DNA from: Segetibacter koreensis DSM 18137
Lineage (GTDB): Bacteria; Bacteroidota; Bacteroidia; Chitinophagales; Chitinophagaceae
Direction of reading: 5' to 3'
DNA: 64,000 bases
Assembly: GCF_000374045.1 (NCBI RefSeq)
Contig: NZ_KB893320.1
Location: forward strand, 67,537-131,536
In this document: positions 47,934-57,712 of the stretch, piece by piece
Layout: the number at the start of each line of letters is the position of its first letter
Position numbering within the stretch: the first letter of the stretch is position 1
Translations under genes and position numbers: made by a program
The notes under the pieces: model-generated
What the model saw: only the letters and a program-made list of their open reading frames with translations
Database searches by the model: none
Told to the model about the DNA's origin: nothing

Positions 47934-48359
47934 CGTAAAAAATTTTACCGGCAATTTTAGCTCTATTTTAATTTTTTCTATTTTTTCCCAACTTTCTTCC
48001 TGCAATACGCTTAATTACTATACATTCTCTACGTACTTATATATTATCACTTACTAAAATGTATTTGTTCTTTTTTCATCACATTAAAATTCTATTAAAA
48101 TAACTATACCCGCTTTATCAATTTTTGGTTCGAATATTGCAAATCGCTGTCAAAATTATTTCTTAAGTAGTTGTAATACTTACTGTTACATTAAAAATTA
48201 TAACTCTAATAAGATAAATTCTTACCAATATCTTCTGGATTGTATTATGACTTTTTCTAACTGAGCAAATAAAAAGTATAATAACTTTTAAAGTAATGGC
48301 GTTATTAATCGAACTCTTGTATAGGGTCCGTTTTATACTTATAACTATTTTTTTAATAA
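47934..48359. other. Divergent AT-rich intergenic region
   Basis: About 425 bp between the pseudogene and the polysaccharide locus. Very AT-rich; it should hold the promoter of the secreted glycosidase gene. No gene, RNA or clear repeat was seen. Confidence 0.45.
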
Positions 48360-49694
48360 ATGATAAATAAAGGATTTTTGTTTAAATCGGGAAGCTTACT
48401 TCTTGTTGTGGAATGTTTTATTCTGTTCTTACTGTCCAGTTGTACTAACCATACAATAAATGATAAACATCATAAAGTATTTATTGAAGAGAAAGACGGA
48501 AAATTTACTCTGATAAGAAATGGAAAGCCATATGTTATCAAAGGTGCATCAGGCTTTACTTATCTGAAAAAACTAAATGAAATTGGTGGCAATACGATAA
48601 GAACATATGATTCAGCAAACATCGGATCTATTTTAGATGAGGCAGAAGCCAACAATGTGGCAGTGGTAGTAGGACTGGATATGGCTGACAATAAGAATAT
48701 GAATGATTTTTATGATGATACAGCCAAAGTGCGGGGACAGTTCAGGGCATATAAAAAAATAATTGAAAAGTATAAGAGTCACCCTGCTGTCTTAATGTGG
48801 TGTGTTGGTAATGAATTGGATTTTAAATTAAACTTTAAATACAATCATTTCTTCAATGCATACAACAATTTGGTTGATATGATACACGAGGCAGATCCTG
48901 ACCATCCTGTTACAACCACCGTTATTGATGTGCGTCGCAGCAATATTTACAATATCAAGCTTCGAACAAAAACTGATGTAATTTCTATTAATTCATTTGG
49001 GGGACTGCGAACGTTAAAAAATGATTTGAAAGATTTCTCCTGGTTTTGGAAAGAGCCGTATTTAATACTGGAATGGGGAGTGAAAGGTCCGTGGCGACCC
49101 AATCGAGATAAGACCGAGTGGGAATCATATATTGAAAGTACAAGCAGTAAAAAAGCCGAGCAGTACCTGCAAATATATAAGAATGAACTTCCTGTAGATG
49201 ACCCCCGTATGTTAGGTTCTTTTGTTTTCTACTGGGGGCAGAAGCAGGAGTATACTCACACCTGGTACAGCATGTTTTACGAAAACGGGGCCACGTCTGA
49301 AGCAGTAGGGGTAATGCAATACATCTGGACGGGAAAATGGCCTGCGCATACTGCTCCCCGGATAAATTATATGCTTGTAGATAGGAAAGGGGCGTTGGAT
49401 AACATTATTTATAAGCCCGGCAAAATTGCTAATGCAGAATTACACATGGCTAAAACCGATAGCAGTATAACATCTGTTAAATGGGAACTGTATCATGAAG
49501 ACTGGTACAGAAAAGATAATGTAAAGAATCTTAAAAAACTTACTCCTATCGATAGTTTATTTTTCGATTGTAAAAATTTAAATGCAACTTTTTCAGCACC
49601 ATTACAAGAAGGACCGTACAGGTTATTTGCAACAATTTTCGACAAGTATGGAAATTTTGCAACTTGTAATACACCATTTTATGTCATAAAATAA
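48360..49694 (+). CDS. Lipoprotein glycoside hydrolase, GH2-like TIM barrel
   Basis: 444 residues with a lipoprotein signal (FLLSSCTNH). The barrel carries AVLMWCVGNELD (general acid Glu, ~150) and YLILEWGVKGPW (nucleophile Glu, ~238), the clan-A pair in a GH2-type arrangement; the last ~100 residues form a beta-sandwich (WELYHEDWY ... YRLFATIFDKYGNFAT). It would act on a beta-linked polysaccharide in the periplasm or outer leaflet. The stop codon overlaps the start of the GT2-GH fusion by one base (TAATG), so the two products are made together. Substrate unknown. Confidence 0.82.
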   Translation: MINKGFLFKSGSLLLVVECFILFLLSSCTNHTINDKHHKVFIEEKDGKFTLIRNGKPYVIKGASGFTYLKKLNEIGGNTIRTYDSANIGSILDEAEANNVAVVVGLDMADNKNMNDFYDDTAKVRGQFRAYKKIIEKYKSHPAVLMWCVGNELDFKLNFKYNHFFNAYNNLVDMIHEADPDHPVTTTVIDVRRSNIYNIKLRTKTDVISINSFGGLRTLKNDLKDFSWFWKEPYLILEWGVKGPWRPNRDKTEWESYIESTSSKKAEQYLQIYKNELPVDDPRMLGSFVFYWGQKQEYTHTWYSMFYENGATSEAVGVMQYIWTGKWPAHTAPRINYMLVDRKGALDNIIYKPGKIANAELHMAKTDSSITSVKWELYHEDWYRKDNVKNLKKLTPIDSLFFDCKNLNATFSAPLQEGPYRLFATIFDKYGNFATCNTPFYVIK

Positions 49695-52600
49695 TGAAAA
49701 CACCAGAAACAGTAAAACCACCATCACGCAAAGAACTCCTCACAATACGGGTTATGATTGTGACAGGATTAATTTGCATGTTATTTTTTCTATACACCTT
49801 ATTTGATCAATCGGTTATTGGGTATGCTCCACTTTATTGGTTGCTGATAATAACCTTTGTATTTACTTGTCTTAAAATCGTGCACGAGTGGATACATTAT
49901 TTTTATATAACTGTTCCCCCAACCCCACCTCAGATAAAGACGTATTCAGTCGATATTTTTACGACCTTCTGTGCAGGAGAGCCTTATGAAATGATAGTGG
50001 AAACGTTGGAGGCAATACAGAAAATAACCTATCCTCACAAAACCTATTTGTGCGATGAAGCTGATGATCCATATGTAAAAGAAGTTTGTAAAAGACTTGG
50101 GGTTAACCACGTTACCCGTACAAAAAAGATAAATGCAAAGGCCGGAAATATAAATAACGCCTTACAACAATCTTCAGGTGAACTTTGTGTAGTTTTAGAT
50201 CCCGATCATGTTCCTTTTCCTGATTTTCTCGATCCCATAGTTTCCCACTTTAATAATCCTGCGATTGGTTTTGTACAAATAGTGCAGGCATATAAAAATC
50301 ATAATGAGGGATTGATCGCCAGGGGCGCAGCGCAACAGACTTATCATTTTTATGGCCCTATGATGATGACCATGAATAAATATGGAACTGTGTTGGCTAT
50401 TGGTGCAAACTGTACCTTCCGCCGGACTGCACTTGATTCTATTGGCGGTCATGCTGCGGGACTTGCAGAAGATATGCATACTGCCATGCAGCTTCATGCA
50501 GCGGGATGGAAATCAGTATATGTACCGGTAGTGCTTGCCCGTGGATTAGTACCTTCTACATTATCTGCTTATTTTAAGCAGCAGTTAAAATGGTCGCGCG
50601 GCGTATTTGAATTGCTCGTAACATCATATCCAAAGCTTTTCAAAAAATTTACCTGGCAACAAAAACTGCATTACGGGGTCATTCCGCTGCATTACCTGTC
50701 AGGAATTATTTTTCTGCTTAATTTCTTAATTCCGGTTGCATCACTTTTATTAAATGTAAGCCCGATAAAAATTAATTTACTGACATTTGGTCTGATTGGT
50801 TTTCCTCTGATAGCGGCAATTATTATAATAAGACATTATGTACAACGCTGGGTGATGGAAGATGAGGAAAGAGGTTTTCACCTGGTTGGAGGATTACTGA
50901 TGATGGGAACATGGTGGATATTTATTCTTGGCTTCTTTTTTACCCTTATCAGAAAACCGGTGCCCTATAATCCCACTCCTAAAGATGGAAATGAAGCAAA
51001 TAACTGGCCTTTAAACATTCCTAATCTCGTTGTTCTGGCGATATCTTTAATAGCGATAGTAATTGGTTTGTATATTGACTCAAGTCCTTATACCTATTTT
51101 ATGGCCGGGTTAGCAGGAATCAATTGTATAGTTATGGCCTTCAATGTAGCTGCAAGCAGGCAAAATGAGTTTCGAAAACATAAAGAACGTCTTGGCCTGA
51201 TAACTACTTCAATGCACTACACAACGGCAGTAAAAAAGAGGTTTTGGAGAATGAGAGACTGGGTTTATACCGGTGGAAGAAGTATAGCTTTACTATTGGG
51301 TGTCGTAATATTATGTTTAACTTTTTATTGTTTTCGTACAATATCTGAAAATCAATTGAACGTAACCAGGATAATGAACAAAAAAGATTTTTTTCTTTCT
51401 GGTATATTTTTTCCGTCGCAGCCTGATGGTACAACTTCTGTTAATTCAGTCAAAGAATACCAGGATAAGTATAAAACTCATTTTGATATTGTTTCCTTTT
51501 ATATACCATGGGGAGATGAAAGTAAATGTCATCTTCCCGGAAAAACTCTAGACTCGGTATATAAAAACGGTTCTGTTCCTATGATCACCTGGGAGCCTTG
51601 GGAGAGCTTGTTTAAAAAATCAACACAACTGAGTGAGCCGGGCAAAGAAAAAAGAGTACTTTCTAGCATAGCTAATGGCGTTTTTGATACTTACCTGGGT
51701 CAATTTGCGGCAGAAGTAAAAAATCTAAACAGACCTGTCTTTTTACGCTTTGCTCACGAAGCAGATAATCCATTTTATCCCTGGTCGCCAAAAGGTGAAA
51801 ATACTCCGGAAGATTTTAAAAATGCCTGGCGATATGTACATGATTTTTTTGTAAAAAATGGTGCAGATAATGTGATTTGGGTTTGGAATCCATGGAAGCC
51901 AGAAGCAATTGATTCTTATTTTCCCGGAAAAGATTATGTTGACTGGCTGGGTGTTACCAATCTGAATTATGGGTCTTATGAGAGTTCTAAAAAATGGTTT
52001 TCGATGCAAGAGCTGTACTATCCTTTTCATAGAAACCCTGTTTTTAATTCTGGTCTTCCTGTTATGTTAGCGGAAATGGGTTCTTTAAAATCAGAAGGAA
52101 GGCAAAACGCCTGGTTTAAAAATGCGTTCAGGTCTTTAAAAATTAAATTTCCTGAAATTAAAGCAACTGTCTTTTTTAACTCAGGAATAGACCTGAATTT
52201 ACCGTCAGGAATAAATGGACAAAAACTGGATTGGCAACTTCAAAATCCTGATAGTGTGTTAGCACTCATTAGCAAAAGTCGCGGCAATACAAGTGCCAAT
52301 GAACTTCCCTTCCTTACCAATGAAATAGTTTCATTTAATAAGCAGTTAACAGGTACAACTGATAAATTTTCCGGAACAAAAGGAGTTAATTATACCAAAG
52401 GTCAATATTGGTATGAAAACAATCATCCTTTTGCAAAAAATGAATTTCTCAAAGATTTTGCAGAAATGAAGCAAATTGGGATTAACACTGTCAAAATTTG
52501 CGGATCAACTCATTATGTTCATAAGCTTTTAGATGCCGCGAATGAGGCGAATATGAACGTACACTACGAGTGCTGGGTAAATGACCAATTGGATTTTAAG

Positions 52601-53479
52601 ACTAATAAAAAGGAACTGAAAGGTCTTACTGCCAGTATATTAAAAACAGTAAATGATTTAAAAAAATATGATAGGATAAGGGATTGGAATATTGCGAATG
52701 CTGTGCTGCAAAAGCTTTATTATTTTTATTACAAACCCGAGTTGCTCTACCACCAGGAGGCTTATATATCATGGTTAAGAAATTTGGTTCTGGAAATTAA
52801 AAAAGCTGACCCAACAAGACCTGTTACGATAGATGTAGAAGTTGGAGACAATTTGTTAGGCGTTACAGATTTGCTTCATTCCCGTATTCCTGAGATTGAC
52901 TCTTATGGATTGGTTTTAAATGAAAAATCGACCGGTGTAGAAAATATAAGCCGGTTAAAAGTACCATATTTTTTCAGTAAAGCAGACGCTGTTGCCTATT
53001 TAAATCTTCCTGCAAATAATGCCGGTGCTTTTATTGCAGACTGGCAAGATCAGGAAATGAAGAACTTTGTTACTCTAGACGGTCTTAAAGATAAAGCAGG
53101 CTTTGATAAGTTTTCTCTTTACCAGCTACGTCAGCGATGGACTACTACATATACTCCTTCGGTAGTTATGCCTAAAATTAAAATCCTTCGCCCGGCTACT
53201 ACTATTCTTCCTAATATAGATGTAACCTTTAACGCGCTTGTAAATAAAAGCGATGAATGGCAATTGGTAGACTCGGCGAGGGCGCATCTTAAATTTCGCT
53301 GGTATCTTGTTAAAAATGATAATTTTGGAAATGGAATATCTATGAAAGACATTGGCAGAGGAAAAAACATCACTTTCCAGGTGCCTGATAATCCGACAAA
53401 TTATAAATTGTACCTGACAGCCGGTAGAGGAAATGTTATCACTACCGCTCTCTCTACGTTAAATACCCCTTTAGAATAA
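49694..53479 (+). CDS. Membrane GT2 polysaccharide synthase fused to GH26-like and GH2-like glycosidase domains
   Basis: 1261 residues. Two N-terminal helices are followed by a processive GT2 domain (~80-310) like cellulose synthase: CDEADD, VVLDPDHVPFPDF (DxD), GLAEDMHTA and QQLKWSRG (QxxRW form with Lys for Arg). A helix group (~330-480) and a final helix (~530-550) put the rest outside. Residues ~560-860 are GH26-like (FLRFAHEADNPFYPW general acid; VMLAEMGS nucleophile). Residues ~890-1150 form another barrel-like domain (INTVKICGSTH, VTIDVEVGDN) without an obvious catalytic pair, then a beta-sandwich (~1155-1261). It appears to make and trim one polymer. Sugar unknown. Confidence 0.88.
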   Translation: MKTPETVKPPSRKELLTIRVMIVTGLICMLFFLYTLFDQSVIGYAPLYWLLIITFVFTCLKIVHEWIHYFYITVPPTPPQIKTYSVDIFTTFCAGEPYEMIVETLEAIQKITYPHKTYLCDEADDPYVKEVCKRLGVNHVTRTKKINAKAGNINNALQQSSGELCVVLDPDHVPFPDFLDPIVSHFNNPAIGFVQIVQAYKNHNEGLIARGAAQQTYHFYGPMMMTMNKYGTVLAIGANCTFRRTALDSIGGHAAGLAEDMHTAMQLHAAGWKSVYVPVVLARGLVPSTLSAYFKQQLKWSRGVFELLVTSYPKLFKKFTWQQKLHYGVIPLHYLSGIIFLLNFLIPVASLLLNVSPIKINLLTFGLIGFPLIAAIIIIRHYVQRWVMEDEERGFHLVGGLLMMGTWWIFILGFFFTLIRKPVPYNPTPKDGNEANNWPLNIPNLVVLAISLIAIVIGLYIDSSPYTYFMAGLAGINCIVMAFNVAASRQNEFRKHKERLGLITTSMHYTTAVKKRFWRMRDWVYTGGRSIALLLGVVILCLTFYCFRTISENQLNVTRIMNKKDFFLSGIFFPSQPDGTTSVNSVKEYQDKYKTHFDIVSFYIPWGDESKCHLPGKTLDSVYKNGSVPMITWEPWESLFKKSTQLSEPGKEKRVLSSIANGVFDTYLGQFAAEVKNLNRPVFLRFAHEADNPFYPWSPKGENTPEDFKNAWRYVHDFFVKNGADNVIWVWNPWKPEAIDSYFPGKDYVDWLGVTNLNYGSYESSKKWFSMQELYYPFHRNPVFNSGLPVMLAEMGSLKSEGRQNAWFKNAFRSLKIKFPEIKATVFFNSGIDLNLPSGINGQKLDWQLQNPDSVLALISKSRGNTSANELPFLTNEIVSFNKQLTGTTDKFSGTKGVNYTKGQYWYENNHPFAKNEFLKDFAEMKQIGINTVKICGSTHYVHKLLDAANEANMNVHYECWVNDQLDFKTNKKELKGLTASILKTVNDLKKYDRIRDWNIANAVLQKLYYFYYKPELLYHQEAYISWLRNLVLEIKKADPTRPVTIDVEVGDNLLGVTDLLHSRIPEIDSYGLVLNEKSTGVENISRLKVPYFFSKADAVAYLNLPANNAGAFIADWQDQEMKNFVTLDGLKDKAGFDKFSLYQLRQRWTTTYTPSVVMPKIKILRPATTILPNIDVTFNALVNKSDEWQLVDSARAHLKFRWYLVKNDNFGNGISMKDIGRGKNITFQVPDNPTNYKLYLTAGRGNVITTALSTLNTPLE

Positions 53480-54033
53480 TCGTAAGCGCGGGCGTTATGT
53501 GAGTGTTGTTGGGTGCCAAAAATTAAGGTGCGAGCATATACAATCTACAAAGAGTTATCAACAAAAAATTGATAACTCTTTGTAGTTATAACTGTTGTGA
53601 GAACAGGCGAAACTGTACAATAAAAAAACTACAATTGTTTTTAATAATTGAACAAACTTATAAATTGGGAATGAATAATGTTAAGAGATCTTCAAGGTAA
53701 TTTTTGAAACGTCATCCAGCGTCTCTAAGATAAATTGCATTAGATGGTAGTTTTTTTGAAGCAAAGCGCATGTTCAAAGCTTCAAATACTAAGTTTATTA
53801 CACCAATCTTCACAGTGTTTCTAAAAGTATTGACCAAGTAATTCCCTTTGCCTAATGCTTCGCGTCAAATATCAAAGCTTGTTCTTCGAACAATCAGCAA
53901 ACTCTCGAAAGGTAATGGCAGGTAAAGTCGGCAAACAAACACAAGGCGAATTGTAATATTTGAAATAACGCTTCTTGTTCCTGCAATTTTTCTCCTACAA
54001 TAACTTCTTCTTTAGTAAATAAAGTTATTACAA
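53480..54033. other. Convergent intergenic region with a perfect hairpin
   Basis: About 550 bp between the convergent GT2-GH gene and acyltransferase gene. It contains the 16-bp inverted repeat at 53545-53585. The rest has no convincing gene; several short frames are broken by stops, consistent with decayed DNA. Confidence 0.5.
53545..53585. terminator. Perfect 16-bp inverted repeat, probable bidirectional terminator
   Basis: CTACAAAGAGTTATCA (53545-53560) pairs without mismatch with 53570-53585 around a 9-nt A-rich loop, 66 bp after the GT2-GH stop. No long T-tract follows, so intrinsic termination is plausible but not certain; a binding site or mobile-element end is the alternative. Confidence 0.55.
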
Positions 54034-55176
54034 TTAATTCACCCCCTCTGTTAGTATCGAAGGATGATTGATTGAAATAACAGGCGAGGGTTTTCTTGTT
54101 TTAAAATGAAGGCATCTTTTTTCAATAAAATGCCAGCTAAAATAAGCAAAAGCTAGTACGAGAGGATACGCGATAAAAAAGAATCGGAAAGGATTTAAAT
54201 GTATAGCTAAAAAATACATTACTACCTGTTGAATTGGCCAGCCATATAAATAAAGGCCATAGGAATAGTCTCCTCTTTTGCTGAATTTTGAAAACTGTAA
54301 AGCAGGATGATAAGCTGTATAAAACAATAAATAACTGCCTGCTACCGGTAAAACCTGGTCAACACATTTAACCCAAACAAAAGAAAAAGCAATGGCAGCA
54401 AAAGATAAAATCGCAAAAAAATTGCTTTTAAAAATTTTTGCCCTGAAAATATAAAAACAGGCGCCTGATAAGAAATAAGTTGTGAACCGCGGAAGATGAT
54501 AGGTATTGCCTAAAAATAAATTGTTACTTTCTTTAAAAGGTAAAATCCAACCTTTTAACTGTAAGTAGAGTATTACGTATACCACTAAAAAAGAAACAAT
54601 AAATAAAAATTTTTTCTTGAAAAAGCCTAAAAAAGCAATTACCGGTACCAGTAAATAACAGATAAATTCGAATTGAATGGTCCACAATGAATTGTTGACA
54701 CCAACCTGTGGCATGTTTTTAAAATACCATTTTTCATTTGGCGATTGTAAGGTAAATAGATGAACCAACTCTTGTTTTTTGTGTAGGTTCCCTAAATATT
54801 GCCAATAATTGTTTGTACCAGTATTACGTAATTCACCAACAAAACCTGCAAACAGAATACTTATTAAAAAAGCAACAATAAATCCGGGATAAATTCTTAA
54901 AATTCTTTTTTTCAGATATTCAATATTGGTTTTGGAGTATTCGAAACTTCTTACAATTAAAAATCCACTTATAATAAAGAAGAAATCAACTGCGACACTT
55001 CCGATACTTATTTGTCCCTGGCTGAGTACCATAAATGGTTCACTCTTTGTAAATGGTTCATATCCATAATACATAACAAAGCAGTGACAAAAAATGACAG
55101 CGCTGGCTAAAAGAAAGCGAATAATGTCAAAATTGTTGATGCCTATTTGAGGATTTATCAGTAACGGCCGATTCAT
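54034..55176 (-). CDS. Acyltransferase family 3 (OafA-like) membrane protein
   Basis: 380 residues with about ten membrane helices. Family hallmarks: NFDIIRFLLASAVIFCHCFVMYYG at the start with the conserved His, VDFFFIISGFLIVRSFE, KKRILRIYPGF and SLWTIQFEFICYL. Such enzymes move acyl groups (often acetyl or succinyl) onto extracytoplasmic sugars. Placed between the GT2-GH gene and the tandem GH26-like gene, it probably decorates the same polysaccharide. No SGNH domain is attached. Confidence 0.9.
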   Translation of the reverse strand: MNRPLLINPQIGINNFDIIRFLLASAVIFCHCFVMYYGYEPFTKSEPFMVLSQGQISIGSVAVDFFFIISGFLIVRSFEYSKTNIEYLKKRILRIYPGFIVAFLISILFAGFVGELRNTGTNNYWQYLGNLHKKQELVHLFTLQSPNEKWYFKNMPQVGVNNSLWTIQFEFICYLLVPVIAFLGFFKKKFLFIVSFLVVYVILYLQLKGWILPFKESNNLFLGNTYHLPRFTTYFLSGACFYIFRAKIFKSNFFAILSFAAIAFSFVWVKCVDQVLPVAGSYLLFYTAYHPALQFSKFSKRGDYSYGLYLYGWPIQQVVMYFLAIHLNPFRFFFIAYPLVLAFAYFSWHFIEKRCLHFKTRKPSPVISINHPSILTEGVN

Positions 55177-55242
55177 GTTTTAAAGTTATTTCCAGTGCTA
55201 TTTTGTGAGTACAATTATGGGGTCAGTTTTTGTGTCTAATAT

Positions 55243-56961
55243 TTATTTTACATGCTCTAATTGTTCTGTAAAATGTAAAAAAGTTTCTTTAGTGATACTC
55301 CAGTCGGGTGGTTCTATCTTTCCCCACGCTTTCGGTACATCAGAAAAATTAAAATAACAGACCCCAACAATCTGCGGGTTTTTATTGATGGTAGCAGCAG
55401 CGTCATCCAGCCATTTTCTTTTATATGATTGAGGGCCTTTAACGCCGAATTCAGTAATAAAAATAGGCTTGTTTACAAAACGCATTCTGTTGTATTTGCG
55501 TTTAAAAATTGTGCTGAATGTCTCTTGCTTGTTATGATCTGTAATATCTTTATTAGGCAACCCGTATATCGCAAGGCTTATGTAATCGACAACATCGTTG
55601 CCCGGCCACCAGTCCAACGCTCCACGATCCCCTGTCGGTCCCCAAACATTGCGAATGTTTTTTGCTTTATTTTTATTAAAAGTCATTACATATCTATAGG
55701 CCTTAATGTAAGTAACAGGATCCTGGTTTTGCCAGGCGTACCTTTCCACCGGTATTTCCATCTCGTGCGCCCAACGCAGATAGACCATGTGATTTATATT
55801 AGAAATAACGTTATACAATTCCTTAATTACACCGTCGTAACTGCCTTTTAAAGTATTATTTAAAACATCTTTGTCATTTGGAAGATTTTTAGATTTCCAG
55901 GGCTCTATAGTGACTATTACATCGTGATTTCTCGAAATGACATCATTAAAAATCTTTTTAAACGTTCCATCCTGTATATTTCCCCAGTCCGCAAAAATGT
56001 GCTCTACAGTTACCAGAGGCTGATGTATAAGTTGTTGTTTTGGGTCATATAGCCCAAGCTGTAGTGCAGAATTAGCTTTTTGTATTGTATCACTATTTTC
56101 ACTGCCAAAATTGTTTTGGGAGTAAATTACAGCTGTATCTTTTTGTATATCCTGTATAGCTATATCAAGCCATTTCTGTTGAAATGAATCTTTTTTTACT
56201 TCTGCCGAGCCAAGGATAAATACAGGTTTATCAATAAATCTCAACCTGTGCAGTTTTCGTTTTATTTGTGTTGGAACAGATGCTTCTGCGGGATATTTAG
56301 TAGATAGCGAACCGGGCGGGTGATTTAAAGTTATACTTGCAACGTCTACTATATCAGAACCTGGATAAAACTCCAGGGAGCCAGCATAACCAGACGGTCC
56401 CCACACAATTTTAACCTTTGGCGAAATTTTTTTACATAAATCTGCAAAATGCCGAAACGCGTTTATGTATAAATAATATGATTGGCTTTGCCACTGGTAT
56501 TTTGTTATTGGAACTTCCATTTCAGGATTCCAGCGCAGGTAAATATTACTTTGACTTGCTGATAGATCTTTACAGAATTTTTTCACTTTTTTGTCATAAT
56601 CTCCATTTACCATTCCCTGCAAAATGCCGTGAGATGAATATGCTTCACCTATTTTAGACCACATTTCTATTGTTAAAAGAACATCTGCATTCTGTTTTAA
56701 AATGGTGGGTAACTGTTTTGAGATTGAAGACTCTTCTGATGCATTATTCCATTTGATAACAAAATGTTTTAAATCACTTGCTTTTTCATTTGACATTCGT
56801 TGGTGCCGGTCATAGATGCCAAAAATGGGTTGGGAAGGAGTTTCATAAATTTCATCCGGCTTGTCTTTTGCGTAAAATGATTTGCTAAAATGAAAAAGAG
56901 CAATAATTGCAAAGCAGACAATTATTGAAATGAGTATATAGAATAGTGGTTTGCTCTTCAT
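55243..56961 (-). CDS. Tandem GH26-like protein, membrane-anchored
   Basis: 572 residues with an N-terminal helix (LFYILISIIVCFAIIALFHF) acting as signal anchor. Two homologous GH26-like barrels follow (~45-300 and ~320-572). The second has both expected glutamates, YLRWAHEMEIP (general acid) and FITEFGVKGP (nucleophile). The first reads YLRWNPEMEVP, with His to Pro before the Glu, and FILGSAEVKK, so it may be weakened or have a binding role. Both domains share WGPxG and PGxDxVD motifs. It resembles the GH26-like part of the GT2 fusion and lies in the same locus, 66 bp upstream of the acyltransferase. Confidence 0.85.
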   Translation of the reverse strand: MKSKPLFYILISIIVCFAIIALFHFSKSFYAKDKPDEIYETPSQPIFGIYDRHQRMSNEKASDLKHFVIKWNNASEESSISKQLPTILKQNADVLLTIEMWSKIGEAYSSHGILQGMVNGDYDKKVKKFCKDLSASQSNIYLRWNPEMEVPITKYQWQSQSYYLYINAFRHFADLCKKISPKVKIVWGPSGYAGSLEFYPGSDIVDVASITLNHPPGSLSTKYPAEASVPTQIKRKLHRLRFIDKPVFILGSAEVKKDSFQQKWLDIAIQDIQKDTAVIYSQNNFGSENSDTIQKANSALQLGLYDPKQQLIHQPLVTVEHIFADWGNIQDGTFKKIFNDVISRNHDVIVTIEPWKSKNLPNDKDVLNNTLKGSYDGVIKELYNVISNINHMVYLRWAHEMEIPVERYAWQNQDPVTYIKAYRYVMTFNKNKAKNIRNVWGPTGDRGALDWWPGNDVVDYISLAIYGLPNKDITDHNKQETFSTIFKRKYNRMRFVNKPIFITEFGVKGPQSYKRKWLDDAAATINKNPQIVGVCYFNFSDVPKAWGKIEPPDWSITKETFLHFTEQLEHVK

Positions 56962-57173
56962 TATATTATGAATAACTAATTCTCTCCGCGGGAAAGAATA
57001 TAAATAATAGGTTTTATAGAAAATGAATTTTTAACAAAAATCGTCTTGTAACTATAATTTCAAAACGTAATGCAAAAAGTAATAGTATACTTTTTTTCAA
57101 TTTGTGAAAAGAATAAAATGTAAACTATTGTTGTAAAAGACGAGTTAGTTGTAAAAAAGATTGCAAAAGTCTG

Positions 57174-57578
57174 TTATGTTATAATCTCCTGGCAAATCTC
57201 CATTAATATGCCATTTGTTTCCTTTGGATGCAAAAAGCACACAATTTTATTATCCGCACCTTTTTTAGGTATTTCATTTAAAAAAATAAAACCTTCCTGT
57301 TTCAGCCGCACAACTTCTTTCTCAATATCCTCTACCTCAAAAGCTATATGATGCATGCCTTCTCCTTTTCTTTCTATAAAGCGTGCAATTATTCCATCGG
57401 GCTGTGTGCTTTCCAATAATTCTACCTTGGTGTCTCCATTTTTAAAAAAAGCTGTTTTTACTTTTTCACTTTCCACTTCCTCTGTTTTGTAACAAGATGT
57501 ATTCAAAATTTTTGTAAAAAGAGGGATGGAAGTTGATAAACTTTTTACTGCAATTCCAATATGTTCAACTTTTTTCAT
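57174..57578 (-). CDS. mce: Methylmalonyl-CoA epimerase
   Basis: 134 residues, the normal size. VOC fold with metal ligands in VEHIGIAV (His), GMHHIAFEV (His) and GILMEICQ (Glu), plus KVELLES. It interconverts the 2R and 2S forms of methylmalonyl-CoA between propionyl-CoA carboxylation and the B12-dependent mutase. Neither partner enzyme is in the window. It is divergent from iscS with a 134-bp gap. Confidence 0.9.
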   Translation of the reverse strand: MKKVEHIGIAVKSLSTSIPLFTKILNTSCYKTEEVESEKVKTAFFKNGDTKVELLESTQPDGIIARFIERKGEGMHHIAFEVEDIEKEVVRLKQEGFIFLNEIPKKGADNKIVCFLHPKETNGILMEICQEIIT

Positions 57579-57671
57579 AATAAATATTTAAATAACATGT
57601 GTCTCTTGTTACGAATTGTGGAAAAAGAACGAGACGACCTTTCACACACAAATTTATCCCTGTTATTGTGT

Positions 57672-57679
57672 TACTTTTG
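57672..57679 (+). promoter_or_regulatory. Possible Bacteroidota -7 promoter element before iscS
   Basis: TACTTTTG matches the TAnnTTTG -7 element used by the Bacteroidota primary sigma factor and lies 33 bp before the iscS start. I could not find a good -33 TTTG partner. Confidence 0.35.
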
Positions 57680-57712
57680 TAAATAATACTGAAAAGAAGA
57701 AAACAGAGAACT

